Below are positions 36,150 to 47,054 of a stretch of 64,000 bases of DNA, one piece after another. Origin of the DNA: Podocnemis expansa (lineage: Eukaryota; Chordata; Testudines; Podocnemididae); the NCBI GenBank assembly GCA_007922195.1, contig ML681998.1, positions 12,380,070-12,444,069 on the forward strand. The letters are read 5' to 3'. The position numbers and the translations under genes were made by a program. The notes below the pieces were generated by a model, which worked only from the letters and a program-made list of their open reading frames with translations, was not told where the DNA came from and did not search any database. Within the stretch, counting starts at the first letter, position 1. The number at the start of each line of letters is the position of its first letter.

Positions 36150-37577
36150 CCCCTGGGGATCAGGTGTTGGGAGGAGCCTTCTGCCACTCAGCTGTCACAG
36201 ATCTGGCTGGGAGGGTGGATGCATCACTGACGGTTATTAACACTTCTTGTGGATCCCTTAGTTCCTGATCTTAACCTTCTGAGCTGTTTTTAGAAAATGA
36301 GATTAAAACAACACCAGAGTTAGCTCCTGAAAGAGCCAGTATATGTGTAATGTAAATTCCATGGAGACTAACACCAGCCATTTCTGGGTTTGAAATACTG
36401 AAGCCAGCTTGCTGGGGCTAGACCTGAAATTTCAGAAACCTTTCACAATCACTAAGGTCTCAACTCTCTGTCTCTCGCATTCAAATTAGTCATTTTGCCA
36501 AAGGGACTGTGACCAATAGAAGGAGCCTTAGGCAATTGGGGGCCCTAGGCGAAGACCCATTGCAGGGCCCCCTGTAGGTCCCTGCAGCCCCCCTCTGTGG
36601 CCCCAGCTCCACACTGCTTGCCTGTCCCTACAGTCCTAGCTCCCCCTGCTGGCCCTGATCCCCCTCTGTGCACCTCCCCCATGGCCCTGCTTCCCCACTA
36701 CTGGCCCCCAGACCACCCTCTGCACACCCCCACAGCCATGACACCTTGCCCCCCATGACTCTGGTTCCCTGGGACCAGTCTCCTCTGCTCATCAAGGTCC
36801 CCAGCATCCCAGTCCCCCTGCAGTCCCAGGGCCCTGTCAGGTGCCCTGACCACGCTCCCATGGTCCCTTCTCCCTGTGGCTGGTTCCCTCCATGGGCCTG
36901 GCAGCCTGGCAGGGACTCAAAAAATGGCCCCTGCACCTTGCTGCCCCCCCTCACTGCCAAAGGCAAGGGGCAGGCCAAGAGCACAGAGTTGGGTCTTTGG
37001 GCTGGCCCACCCTGCCCCTGAGGGCGGAACAGCAGGCCCAGTGATGGGGAGGAAGCCCTGCTTCTGGGACAGCATGCTCTGCCCCAAGCCTTCTCCCCCA
37101 GTTTGAGGGTTCCTGCAGCCCAACTGGCCATGGACCTTGCCTCCCCACAGAGCCCAGTCCCTGCTGCTGGACCTGGCCCCAGCCCTGGCTCCCTGTCATG
37201 TGTTCTGCAGGGTGGGAGGCAGACACTGCTTTTGGGGTAGGCGAAGAGGCCCCATGCTGCTCAAGAGCCCTAGGTGGGGACCTGTTTCACCTACCCCAAA
37301 AGCTGCTGCTGATGAACAATACCCATGGGTTCCCATTTCATACCAACCTTAATCAATTCTGAGCTGCAGCTGAGGGTAATGAAAGTAATCCTGTGTACCA
37401 CATTTTTGCACTTTAAAGAAGACAGATGAATGACCATTCAAATACAGAACTGATTGGAGCTCACTAACAGGAGTAACTGCTGGTAGTTGAAAACCCAGTT
37501 CAGTGCTGCTTCTAAATCAGTGTTTTGTTTTGTTTTGTTTTTTGTTTTTAAATAGAATTTTTCTTTTGGATTGTCAC
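36150..37577. other. Intron 1 with a GC-rich repeat block
   Basis: 36520-37300 is C-rich, with the words gggccctaggcgaagacc near the left and ggtaggcgaagaggccc near the right. It looks like a member of the CAGGGYNGGATT hAT family interior (compare 13959), but the termini were not resolved. A (TTTTG)n run lies at 37522-37547. The long open frames here reflect composition. Confidence 0.4.
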
Positions 37578-39607
37578 CTAAGAAGGATGTATGGAGAAGT
37601 TCACTGATATTTTTGAAAACTCATGGAAGACTGGAGAGGTCCTGGAGGACTGGAAAAGAGCAAATATAGTGCCTGTCTATGAAAAGGGAAATAAGGACGA
37701 ACCAGGGAATTATAGACCAATCAGCTTAACCTCTATACCAAGGAAAATAATGGAGCAAATAATTAAGAAACCCATTAACAAGCATTTAGAAGAGAATAAG
37801 GTGTTAAGTGATAGTCAGCATGGATTTGTCAATAATTCATGTCAAACCAACCTGATAGGTTTCTATGATGGGGTAACAAGCCTTGGGGATAGAGGGGAAG
37901 TGGTAAATGTGTATCTAGAGTTCAGTAAGGCTTTAGATATGGTTTCACATCACATTCTTATTAACAAACTTGGGAAGCACAGTCTGGATGGAGCTACTAT
38001 AAGATGGGTGAAAAATTGGTTGGATAATGACTCCCAGAGAATAGTTATCAATGGATCAGAATCATGCTGGAAGGACATAACGAGTGGAGTACTGCAGGGT
38101 TTGGCTCTGAGTCTGGTTCTGTTCAGTATTTTCATCAATGATAGATGATGGCATAGAGAAGACATGTATAATGTTTGCAGATGATACCAAGCTGGGAGGG
38201 GTTGCAAGTGCTTTGGAAGATAGGATCACAATTCAAAATGATTTCGACAAACTGATGAAATGGTCTGAGGTAAACAGAGTGAAATTCAATAAAGGCAAGT
38301 GTAAAGTACTCCACTTGGGAAAGAACAATCTATTACATATATATAAAATGGGCAATGACTTCCAAGGAAGGAGTACTGCAGAAAGGGATCTTGGTGTCAT
38401 AATGGACTACAAGCTAAATATGAGTCAACGCTGTAACACTTGCAAAAAAAGCAAACACAATTTGGGGTATATTAATAGGAGTATTGTAATTAAGACATAT
38501 GAAGTAATTCTTCTGCTTTGCTTGGCCCTGATTAGGTCTCAACTGGAGTATTGTGGCTAGTTCTGGGCACTTCATTTCAGGAAAGATGTAGACAAATTGG
38601 AGAAAAGTATAGGGAAGAGCAACACAAATATTCAGAGGTCTGGAACACTTGACTTATGAAGGAAGATTGAAAGAGCTGGGTTTGTTTAGTCTTGAAAAGA
38701 GAAGACTGAGAGTTGACATGATAACAGCTTTCAAGTATCTAAGAGATGGTCATGAGGAGGCAGGGGTTAAAGTATAATGGGGGGGGGGCCCAGAACACTC
38801 CTGCACAGTGGGCCCCCTGGACCCCAGCTCCTGCCCCCCCCACACTTGGCAGTACCACCCCCTGCCCCAATATCCCCCCCCCCCCAGCATGAGCCAGGCC
38901 ACCCTGCACTTACCAGCAGCTGCAGTGCATTTGGGGAGGTGGGGGTGGTAGGCCCTGGGTCTGGGCTGCAGCGTGGTGCCACTGCAAGCCCCAGATTGGG
39001 TCAGGGCCTGGAGGGGGAGGGGTTTGGGGCAGGACTTGAGCTCCACCCAGGAACAGCCTTGGCCCTGCCCCCCTCCCCTGCCTGCCGGAACGTAGGGGAA
39101 CACTGCTCCGGGGCCTGCTATTTTTAGGGGCCCAGCATTCAGGCCCTTAAAAATAGACCATGGTGCTGGAACGCTGCATTCTGGGGCCTGCTGTTTTTCA
39201 ATGGTGGGCCCCAGAATGCAGCATTCCAGCTCCATTTTCTATTTTTAGGGGCTCCAGAACACTGGCCCCTAAAAATAGTGGGCCCTAGAAGGCTGTTCTC
39301 CTGTGTTCCAGCCTACTTTAACTCCTGTGAGGAGGGGGGAGAAAAACTGTTCTTAACTGTCAATGGTAGGAGAAGAAGCAATGGACTTAACTTACAGTTG
39401 GACATTAGGAAAAAATTCCTAACTGTCAGGGTGGTTAACCACTGGAATAAGTTGCCTAGGCAGTTCTTGGAATCTCCATAATTGGAAATTTTTAAGAGCA
39501 GGTTAGATGAGCCCCTATCAGGGATGGCTTAAGAGGGTACTTGGTCCTGCCATGAGTGCAGGGGACTGGACTTGATGACCTCTCATGGTCCCTTGCAGTT
39601 TCTCTGA
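37578..39607 (+). mobile_element. CR1 LINE, 5'-truncated, older subfamily, split by a TTAA MITE
   Basis: The plus strand reads ENSWKTGEVLEDWKRANIVP, NYRPISLTSIPRKIMEQII, DSQHGFVNNSCQTNLIG and, in another frame, [16 protein letters not shown], all CR1 reverse-transcriptase motifs. The F-A-D-D box is intact, but stops and frame changes near 38150 and 38560 kill the frame. After the MITE (38767-39321) it resumes with KKFLTVRVVNHWNKLPRQF and a 3' UTR ending tgacctctcatggtcccttg. It differs strongly from the copy at 53021-56017, so it belongs to another subfamily. Confidence 0.92.
38767..39321. mobile_element. TTAA-type MITE (555 bp) inside CR1
   Basis: The left end GGGGTTAAAGTATAATGG and right end CAGCCTACTTTAACTCC both begin in TTAA and are inverted. 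The CR1 reading continues on either side. The interior repeats tatttttaggggc and gaacgctgcattctggggcc several times, an internal subrepeat structure. Confidence 0.85.
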
Positions 39608-42085
39608 TCCTGTTTTTTAATCGTTGCAGGTTAAAAGATAGTAAATCTTTAACACATGGGTCATTGCATTTTTCTTTCTTTTTGTTGTTACTAAATGCTC
39701 ACCATTCAGTGATTCCATGAAATTAAGAGGCTCCTTTGCTTTGGTTTCTCTGCAGTATTATCAACAGGGTTGCCCTGAAACACAGCTTACACACACTCAC
39801 ACACACCCCTTTACCCCCTGTGATATAGATGAGGAATAACTCCACTGATGTCATTGGAAACATACAGGTATAAGTGGAAGGTGAAATCATCCCCTTAATT
39901 TTCTTTCCCATGTTCATCATGGCATCATTCTCTTTGAAATGTATTGTACATTGTCAGGATGCTGCAGGATGTCAGTGGCAGTGTTTTGAAGACATTCCAG
40001 CTTGGTTCCATGAAATGTTGCTTGTGGGTAATTAGTATTGACCAAATGGATGAGCCATAACATCAATGGGTAAAAGCGTTTTGATTTGGTGGGTGTCAGT
40101 GGACCAAAATATTGCACAATATTGATTAAGCATCTTGATTAGTTAATGCTTTTACATTTCTGACAGTAACAAACTGTAGTGTACCAATAACAAATATATA
40201 CCTAATCCAGTGAAATTGTTTTCCTTTCATGGTAATTAAATATTTGGCACAATCAAGTGTTGGGTAAAGTGTTCATAGCACATCCATATTAGTTACGTTC
40301 AAGAATGTTTGCTTTGAATTTCTCACAACTATTCTGTAGATAATTGAAAGTCATAGACCTCAAAGTTTCTCTAACATTCAAGGGGCCACAGTGTTGCTTC
40401 CAGTAACTTATTCCACATGATGGGGTAACACACTCACTATTTCATTAGCTTCCTAGTTGCCTTGAAGAAAGTTCAAAATTATTTTCTTAGGCAGGTGCAA
40501 ACACCCATCTCTGACCCTCATATCAACTTCTCTCATGCATTGCATGCTAGAGTTGGCATTTCCATGATTGTATATAGATTGCTCAGGCTTTTAAGTCAAC
40601 CAGTTTTGCAGTTTGGCCTATTTAATTCTTGTTTAATGTCAAATGGAGAATTGTTCTTTCCTTTCAAATACTAGAAACATAAGTAACCATTGCAGTGTCT
40701 AGAGGGGGGAGCATGATAACTGAGATTTATTGTGTCCACCCATCCTGCCCTCCTTTCCTATAACACTTTCCCCCTCCATTTGTGATGCCTTCTTTTTCAA
40801 AGGTATGCAATCCACTTTCTTCTTCAGCTTTTTACCTTACAGTGAAGTGCAAAGAAAAACACAAAATCCTAAGAACATTCATATGTATTCATTTGAGTTC
40901 TGCTAATATAGCAATCATGTATGTGTAAGTGAAACAGGAGACAAAAATGAGTCTCAGCTCTGCAAGTGATAACGGGGCGGTTAAGGGCAGCACATTGAAC
41001 TCTGGATCTTAAGGAACATCAGGGGACATTATAAATTGAGCAGAAGATCCACTGGGATATGTGTGTTAAATGTTCTCCAGTTTTTAAACAAGCACTGCCT
41101 CTTTCTGAAATGCTTAAGTCCCTCTCTCTGTCTTTGGTCCTCAACATTTATGTTTATGTGTTACTTTGCCTATAGCAGCTTGGGGAAATTTTGCTGTAAA
41201 TAATGATCTCTGGGACCATGGAAATTAACTAACTGAGTTGTAAAATTGGAACCCCTACCATTCTGTCAGTCTAGTTATCTCTGAACTGGGACGCAAGCAA
41301 TGGAAGAAATGTCACAGTTGGAGACCCTGCCCAAAGCATGGCAAGCAGAGACAGAGAAACATCATCTAAATCCCCAGGCCCTTAGAATTATAACCTTTAT
41401 GCTTTTACTTTCAGCTTCTAACTTAGCTTCTTATCTCTCAGCTAGATCCTTAAAAGATACAGCTTTGTTTCATTTCTCTTTTATTAGTTGGTTGCTTAAA
41501 GTTATTTTCACAAGTCTAGAAATATCAGCTAAAGTTACTGAGCTCCCTCCCAGAGTACCCTTCCTATTAAGTCAAGGCCTCGAACATCCCTCTTGACCAA
41601 GCTGGGAAGCCAAGGTGTGAATATCACATTTAGGGTTTTTAAATATCAGACCTAATTAAGATTTCTTGTCTGTATTAACACTGAAGTTGTCTGTGATTTG
41701 GGGAAGATAAATGTGTACATTGATTTGATTAATCTTTTTTTAATTCTGTGTCCATCATTTATGCTTTAGCAGTAAAAAGGATTTTATAAGGTTAACCTAA
41801 GTTTTCTATAACTTTCTCTACCAAGCATCCCTGGAGGGCCTCTTGTTTTAAATAACTCTGTGGTCAAATTCAGGCAAAATCCTCAAATTCCTTAAACCCA
41901 TTAAGCCTAATTAACAACCTTATATTAGTTTTCACACTAAAGAGTTTGGCTACAGAATGAGGGGCAATGCGTTTGGGGGCAGGAGCTGCAGTGGGACAAG
42001 ATGAAGAAATACCATGTTGGGGAAGGCATGACACAAAGGATTGGGAGTCAGGATGGTTTTCTGGCCGAGGCATTGGAGTGGATCT
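39608..42085. other. Intron 1, no recognised feature
   Basis: AT-rich sequence with only short open frames. No CR1, hAT or SINE motif was identified. Confidence 0.45.
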
Positions 42086-42588
42086 AAGCCCTAGTCTACA
42101 CTGAGGGCTTTTTCAGCAACATTTATGCAAGGAATATAAAATTCCTTGTGTAAACAGCAGTGACTTTGTAAGCTACTGTTACTCATTAAAGGAAAGCCAA
42201 CCACAAGCAATATTAAGGGAAAGCTAACCACAAATTGTTTGTGGTTGGCTTTCCCCTGTGCCCCTGGACCCCCAGGACTTCCGGGGTCAGCTTCCAGGAG
42301 CAGCACAGTGAGTTTATACTTGCCATGATCTGCTCCTGGGAGCCCGAACTGAGGGTGGTGAATTTGCCACCATTGGTATAGACCAAGAGCAGCGAAACTT
42401 GTGGAAGTGAAGAGCCACATAAGTTGATTATTAAACCTTCAAGAGCTGCACTGAGGCATATAGCCATATAGTTTTACCTACTAAATTGATTTGCTGACAT
42501 TCTTCCGTGAGCCACACTTTTTCATTCAAGAGCCACATCTGGCTACTGAGCTGCAGTTTGGCCACATCTGGTATAGACATACCCTTAG
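42086..42588. mobile_element. Harbinger-like MITE with a nested hAT MITE
   Basis: The left end AAGCCCTAGTCTACACTG and right end GTATAGACATACCCTTAG are an inverted pair of the TCTACAC type that recurs in this window. Interior 42205-42250 holds a short inverted repeat (aagccaaccacaa and ttgtggttggct). The inner element at 42384-42570 accounts for the rest. Confidence 0.7.
42384..42570. mobile_element. hAT MITE (187 bp) with perfect 8-base target duplication
   Basis: Exact GTATAGAC flanks lie at 42376-42383 and 42571-42578. The termini CAAGAGCAGCGAAACTTG and TTTGGCCACATCTG are a decayed inverted pair. It inserted into the right end of the Harbinger-like element, so it is the younger of the two. 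Confidence 0.88.
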
Positions 42589-43079
42589 CTAGCTCTGCTG
42601 CAGACTGTGACCTTGAGCAAGGACTCTGCCTCAATCTTCCATCTGTAGCTGGGGTATATTGCTTGTACCACACTCCTGTGTGGTACAAGTAAACTCACAA
42701 GCATATAGGTAGACCTCCCATTCAGTAGCAGTGAGGTCCAGTGATGGGGTAACCCTCCATTACCTTTAACGGAAGAAGGAAAACAAAGACATACTGCATA
42801 CCCATGATTGCCTTCTGACTGAAAGAGAATATCAGCCACCTGGACCTTACAAGTAGCCTGAGGGGGCTTAGCTGACAAGAGGCTGCTGGTAAGGCAGGTT
42901 TACCAACAGAGCAGGATAGAGTCCTGGTGGTGTGCAGAGGTCTTCCAGAGGATATGTCAATTCATCCAGAGATTTACCTAGTTTTACAGTAGGTCATATG
43001 AAAAGCACTAGTGATGTCAGTACAAAATAAAATTTTACGCAGACAATGACTTGTTTATTTACTGCTGCATATGCTATAT
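42589..43079. other. Intron 1, no recognised feature
   Basis: Nothing recognisable apart from a small palindrome (gtaccacactcctgtgtggtac at about 42665). Confidence 0.4.
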
Positions 43080-43297
43080 CAGTGATTCTCAGCATGGGAG
43101 TCATGATTTATTTTATAATTATGATAAAAATGAGAAAGTAAGCAATTTTTCAGTAATAGTGTGCTGTGACACTTTTGTAATTTTTATGTGTAATTATGTA
43201 CGCACATAATTTTTAAGTGAGGTGAAACTTAGGGGTATGTAATACAAATCATGCTCCTGAAAGGAGTACAGTAGTTTGGAAAGGTTGAGAACTATTG
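43080..43297. mobile_element. hAT MITE (218 bp)
   Basis: The left terminus CAGTGATTCTCAGC pairs with the right GGTTGAGAACTATTG. Flanking octamers TGCTATAT (43072-43079) and TTCTACAT (43298-43305) agree at six of eight bases. Confidence 0.8.
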
Positions 43298-43677
43298 TTC
43301 TACATGACTGAGATGCTTCTTTTCAAAGAGCCCAATCTGAAGCAGTTAATAGCACTCTGTCATAATGACCAAATTAACTTAGCTTTGTAGGTCCGCTTTA
43401 AAACTTTCCTTTTGGGTAAAATCACTGGCATAACCTCTCCCTCTGATCACTAACAATGTGGTTATAGCAACACCTACCAAGAGCATGTTGGTCTGTCATT
43501 GCTCCCGGCCCCCCAGCTCTGTCAACTTTTCCCTTTTCTTCTAGCTTGGGCTGTGAGAAGCTTTTTATAACTTGTACAAAGCATGGTATATAAAACTAAT
43601 GGGTGAATATATATATAAAATGAGATAATGTGGCTTGGAAGTTCCTATTAAAGCTGCTAAATGGAAGTATACTTTAT

Positions 43678-44358
43678 GGGTGTGTTCACACAGCATTCTT
43701 ATTTCGAAACAACAGGGTTGTTTCGAAATAAGAATTGCCATGGCCACATGACACACGGCCATTTTGAAACAAGCAAACCCCTTGTTTCGAAATGGCAGCC
43801 GTTCCTTTGAAACAGCTTAAACCTGGTTTCCCTTCAAAACAGCGTTTTTTTGAAATGGCTCGTTTCGAAACAACGCCAGTGGGACATGCTGTTTCGAAAC
43901 AATGGCTGTTTCGAAACAGCATTTGACACTTCCTCCCAGGCTGCTAAGCACCCTGGGAGGAAGGGCTGCCCCCTCAGCACCCTGGCCAAGGTGCTGAGGG
44001 GTGTCCCCTGGCCAGCAGAGGGGGACTGCAGACACCGGCGGAGAGCAGTGCAGCTGGGCGCTGCACCCCACCGGTGCGTGCAGAGGGGGACTGCAGGCAC
44101 CTGCGGGGTGAAGCGCAGCCACGTGCCTCACCCCACAGGTGCCTGCAGCCCCCTGCAGACACCCGCGGGGTGAGGCGCTGCTCCGCTTCACCCCCCGGGT
44201 GCCTGCAGTCCCCTCCCAAGTGAAATAGCATGTCCCTTATTTCCAAGACACCTTTTTTGTCTTTGGAAATAAGGTGTTTCGAAATAACTCTTTATTTCGA
44301 AGCAGCTTGTTCCGAAACGTCTTGTTTCGAAACAAGCCCTGTGTGTGTGAACAAGACC
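43678..44358. mobile_element. Palindromic TTTCGAAA-rich MITE (681 bp), Harbinger-like
   Basis: The left end GGGTGTGTTCACACAGC pairs with the right end GTGTGTGTGAACAAGACC. TAT flanks both sides (43675-43677, 44359-44361), a possible 3-base duplication. Both shoulders are packed with TTTCGAAA / TTATTTCGAAATAA palindromes. The core (about 43930-44215) is a GC-rich array of diverged units of about 55-60 bases containing gggactgcaggcacc and its complement. The chance open frames here should not be annotated. Confidence 0.8.
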
Positions 44359-44416
44359 TATAGGTTGCAGATTTCACCAGCTTATGTTCTGAACCCTTTA
44401 CAAATGTTGTGCAAGT

Positions 44417-44691
44417 GGGCAGATCTACACATATGGTGGCAAATTCACCACCATCAGAGTGCATATCCTGATCGACTGAAGGGGTCTCTGCTCAGTCAAT
44501 TGGGAAGTTGATCCCTGAAGACCACCCCTTCAAACAGAGAAGTGCTGGGTCGAAGGGAGGACATTTTCCTTCAACTGAGCATAGTGGACATGCCATGGTA
44601 AGCCAACATTAGGCAATTGATAAGAGATACACAAGTTTTTTAAGGAACTTGCGTATCTCACTCTGATTGCCACCAAGGTGTAGACCAGGGC
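44417..44691. mobile_element. Harbinger-like MITE (275 bp)
   Basis: The left end GGGCAGATCTACACAT pairs with the right GGTGTAGACCAGGGC. The interior carries atcgactgaaggggtc and cccttcaactgagc type inverted words. The target duplication is not clear. Confidence 0.6.
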
Positions 44692-45040
44692 AGTTTGCTG
44701 ACCACTGAAAGACTACTTTATTTTCTTTTAAGCTTAAATCATTAAAAAGCAAGCAAACTAACAGCAAGAAACTTGCAAAAACATCCTTTGTTAATACTCT
44801 TACACTGGGAATTTTGAGGGTTGCATGTTGCTAGCTGTAGTCTATAACATTCATTTAGCTTTTGGGGGGAAACGTTCCCCACACTTCAGTTTCGTGTTTT
44901 CAGTTAAAATTTTGCCATTCACTAGGAATGCCTTGCAAAAATGTTTGCTTCCACTCAGCTTGTTATACTAAGTCTAGGACTGCTCTGTGTTGTTATACCT
45001 ACATTGCTCAGGAGTGTGAAAACTCTTCACCTAAAGCTAC

Positions 45041-45640
45041 GGGGTTATATTGACCTAACTCTCCATGCACACAATGCTATGTTGACAAGGGATCTACTCC
45101 CATCAACATAGTGCTGTCTGTATGGGAGGCTAGGTCATTATAATTTGGTGGTTCACAACCTGTGGTCCAGGGGCAAAAGTGACCCTTGGGGACTTTCAAA
45201 GTAGCCTATAGCTGCCCTCCTGCTAGCTAAAGAAGGAAGCTGCTAGTTAAGGACCCAGGCACAGCATATTTCTGTGGGGCTAAAATGCCATTGAAGGCTC
45301 CTTGATGCAGCCAAGGGTCTGGGAAATTAGTGAGGAGGCAGCCTTCTAACTTAACTCCTTCCGTCTGACTAAAGTGGGAGTGGGAACCCACTGGCAGGGG
45401 CTGGTGGCCCTTGAGGGTTGTAAGAATTATATCTATGGCCCTTGAGCCAAGAAGTTTGGGAACCACTGGTAACACTGAAAGGAGGGATGATATTCTGTCA
45501 ATATAGCTACCATCTCTTGTGGAGGTGGATTAACTATGCCAGTGTGAAGGTTGTCTCCTGTTGGGATGGGAGCACTTTCATTTAAGCACTGCATGAGTGC
45601 AGCTTTGCTGATGCAGTATTTTAAATGTAGACCTGTTCTT
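45041..45640. mobile_element. MITE of the gttgacctaac type with a nested hAT element
   Basis: The outer sequence (tatattgacctaactctcc at the left, aatgtagacctgttctta at the right) resembles a dispersed turtle-type MITE. It is interrupted by a hAT element at about 45146-45468. Limits are approximate. Confidence 0.5.
45146..45468. mobile_element. hAT MITE (about 323 bp)
   Basis: The left terminus GGTGGTTCACAACC pairs with the right GTTTGGGAACCACTG. I could not find a convincing 8-base duplication, so the ends may have decayed. Confidence 0.7.
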
Positions 45641-45835
45641 AGTGTGTTGAAAATCAGGTGCCCATCACATTTTAGAAAGAGAAGTGAATAATTTAAGTTA
45701 GCTTTTAATAGAATAAATATAGAAATAATCGTGTACATTGATTAAACCAGAATGAGCTCATATTTCATTATGCCTCTAATTTCATGCTTGAGAAAGTAAT
45801 GATCTGATTGGTGTTGCCTTTCTAGATAAAACAAA

Positions 45836-46268
45836 GGGTATGTCTACACAGTAACTGTTATTTCGAAATAACTCATTTTGAAATAAAATCCTTATTTTGA
45901 AATCAGTTAATTCGAATTAACAGTTTGTTAATTTGAATTAAGGGAAAGCCTGCTTTGGAAATGGCTGTTGTTTTGAAATGGTTATTTCGAAATAAGGCCG
46001 TTCGGACACGTTGTTTTGAAACAGTTGTTTCAAAACAATGGTGTCGTTTTGAAACAACGTGTCCGAATGCTGTTGTTTTGAAACAACTGTTTCAAAACAA
46101 CAGCTACTTCAATTTCCTGCTAGGTTTAATGGTTTCAAAAGAATGGCCGTTATTTTGAACCAGCGGGTCCTGTTGTTTCAAAATAACTGTATGTTGCGTG
46201 GACATGAGAAATTTTATTTCGAAACAATGGCTGTTGTTTCGAAATAAAACTCATGTCTGAACACAGCC
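45836..46268. mobile_element. Palindromic TTTCGAAATA MITE, second copy (433 bp)
   Basis: The left end GGGTATGTCTACACAG pairs with the right CATGTCTGAACACAGCC. AAA flanks both sides (45833-45835, 46269-46271). The interior holds dense TTTCGAAA, TTTGAAA and AATTCGAATT palindromes as in the copy at 43678, but lacks the GC-rich core. Confidence 0.8.
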
Positions 46269-46269
46269 A

Positions 46270-46480
46270 AAGAATCCTATGGTACTTTTAAAGACTAAAA
46301 ATATTATTTATCTCATGAGCTTTTGTGGGAGAAAATCTCACTTCAACAGACACTTCGAAGATGAGGATTTTCTCCTACAAAAGCTCATGCAATAAATAAA
46401 TTTGTTAGTCTTTAAAAGTGTCACAGGACTCTTGCTCATTTTGCTGAACTAGACTAACAGGGCTACCCCTCTGGATTTTG
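46270..46480 (-). mobile_element. Foldback SINE, second complete copy
   Basis: Arms agaatcctatggtacttt / aaagtgtcacaggactctt and gagcttttgtgggagaaaat / attttctcctacaaaagctc form a long inverted repeat. The head at the right end (actagactaacagggctacc) matches the heads of the 7298 and 60592 copies. It lies immediately beside the MITE at 45836. Confidence 0.85.
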
Positions 46481-46859
46481 CTAGATAAGTTATTTAAAAC
46501 CATCAGTAGTCAAGAGATCAGCTACCTCAGCTGCTTAGTCCAGGCATTTTCCATTCAAGTAGAAGAATACACCTCTTTCCAGGATATCGCTCAAACTCTT
46601 GATATCTGATATAATGTGATTATTTATGTTTAGTTAAATTATTGGTTACTTTTATTTAATTACACTTAATAAAATCAAACTGTTAGCAGAAACGTGGATA
46701 TTTTTACCAGAGCGTTTGTCTGTATATCAGTATGTACACAGTAGGTACACTTCCATCTTTTATCTATAAATCAGATTAGAAGATTTTAAATGACTACTTA
46801 AAATTGTGAAATCATCTTAGATATGATTTCTGATTTGTTTTAATTTAATGTGTTTGCAG
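46481..46859. other. Intron DNA directly upstream of the exon at 46860
   Basis: AT-rich. The last 40 bases include a T-rich stretch and the tttgcag acceptor. Confidence 0.5.
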
Positions 46860-47054
46860 ACAATGACTGGTATTTGTGTCATGTGACAATTGTTGCCCCA
46901 AAAGAGGAGCTTCTGTCTTGGGGTATGTACCCATATCCCTATCTGGCACGTGTTGATCCTGATGCTCAAAAAGGCACTCAGATTTATCAGCTTGTGGCCC
47001 ATTACAGTAACAATGAAAACTCCAGTGTTGGGATAACATATGCACTTGTTGCAG
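46860..47054 (+). CDS. Cadherin-like gene, internal exon (first recognisable extracellular repeat, N-terminal part)
   Basis: The exon is bounded by a tttgcag acceptor ending at 46859 and a gcag|gtaagg donor. It is 195 bases long, with phase 1 at both ends. The open frame reads DNDWYLCHVTIVAPKEEL and later PYPYLARVDPDAQKGTQIYQ, then NSSVGITYALVAG. The pattern of a charged A-strand, a VDPDAQKGTQIYQL stretch and an ITYAL-x-AG end is that of the first half of an extracellular cadherin repeat (strands A-D). NSS is a possible N-glycosylation site. The final G codon is completed by the exon at 57103, giving an in-frame join into ERFEVDVDTGVI. The protein is extracellular and presumably adhesive. Family assignment within cadherins is open. 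Confidence 0.8.

Noticed and set aside
36628..37131. 167-codon minus-strand frame and several plus-strand frames
   Set aside because: They lie in a C-rich repeat block; all frames are open because stop codons are rare in this composition.
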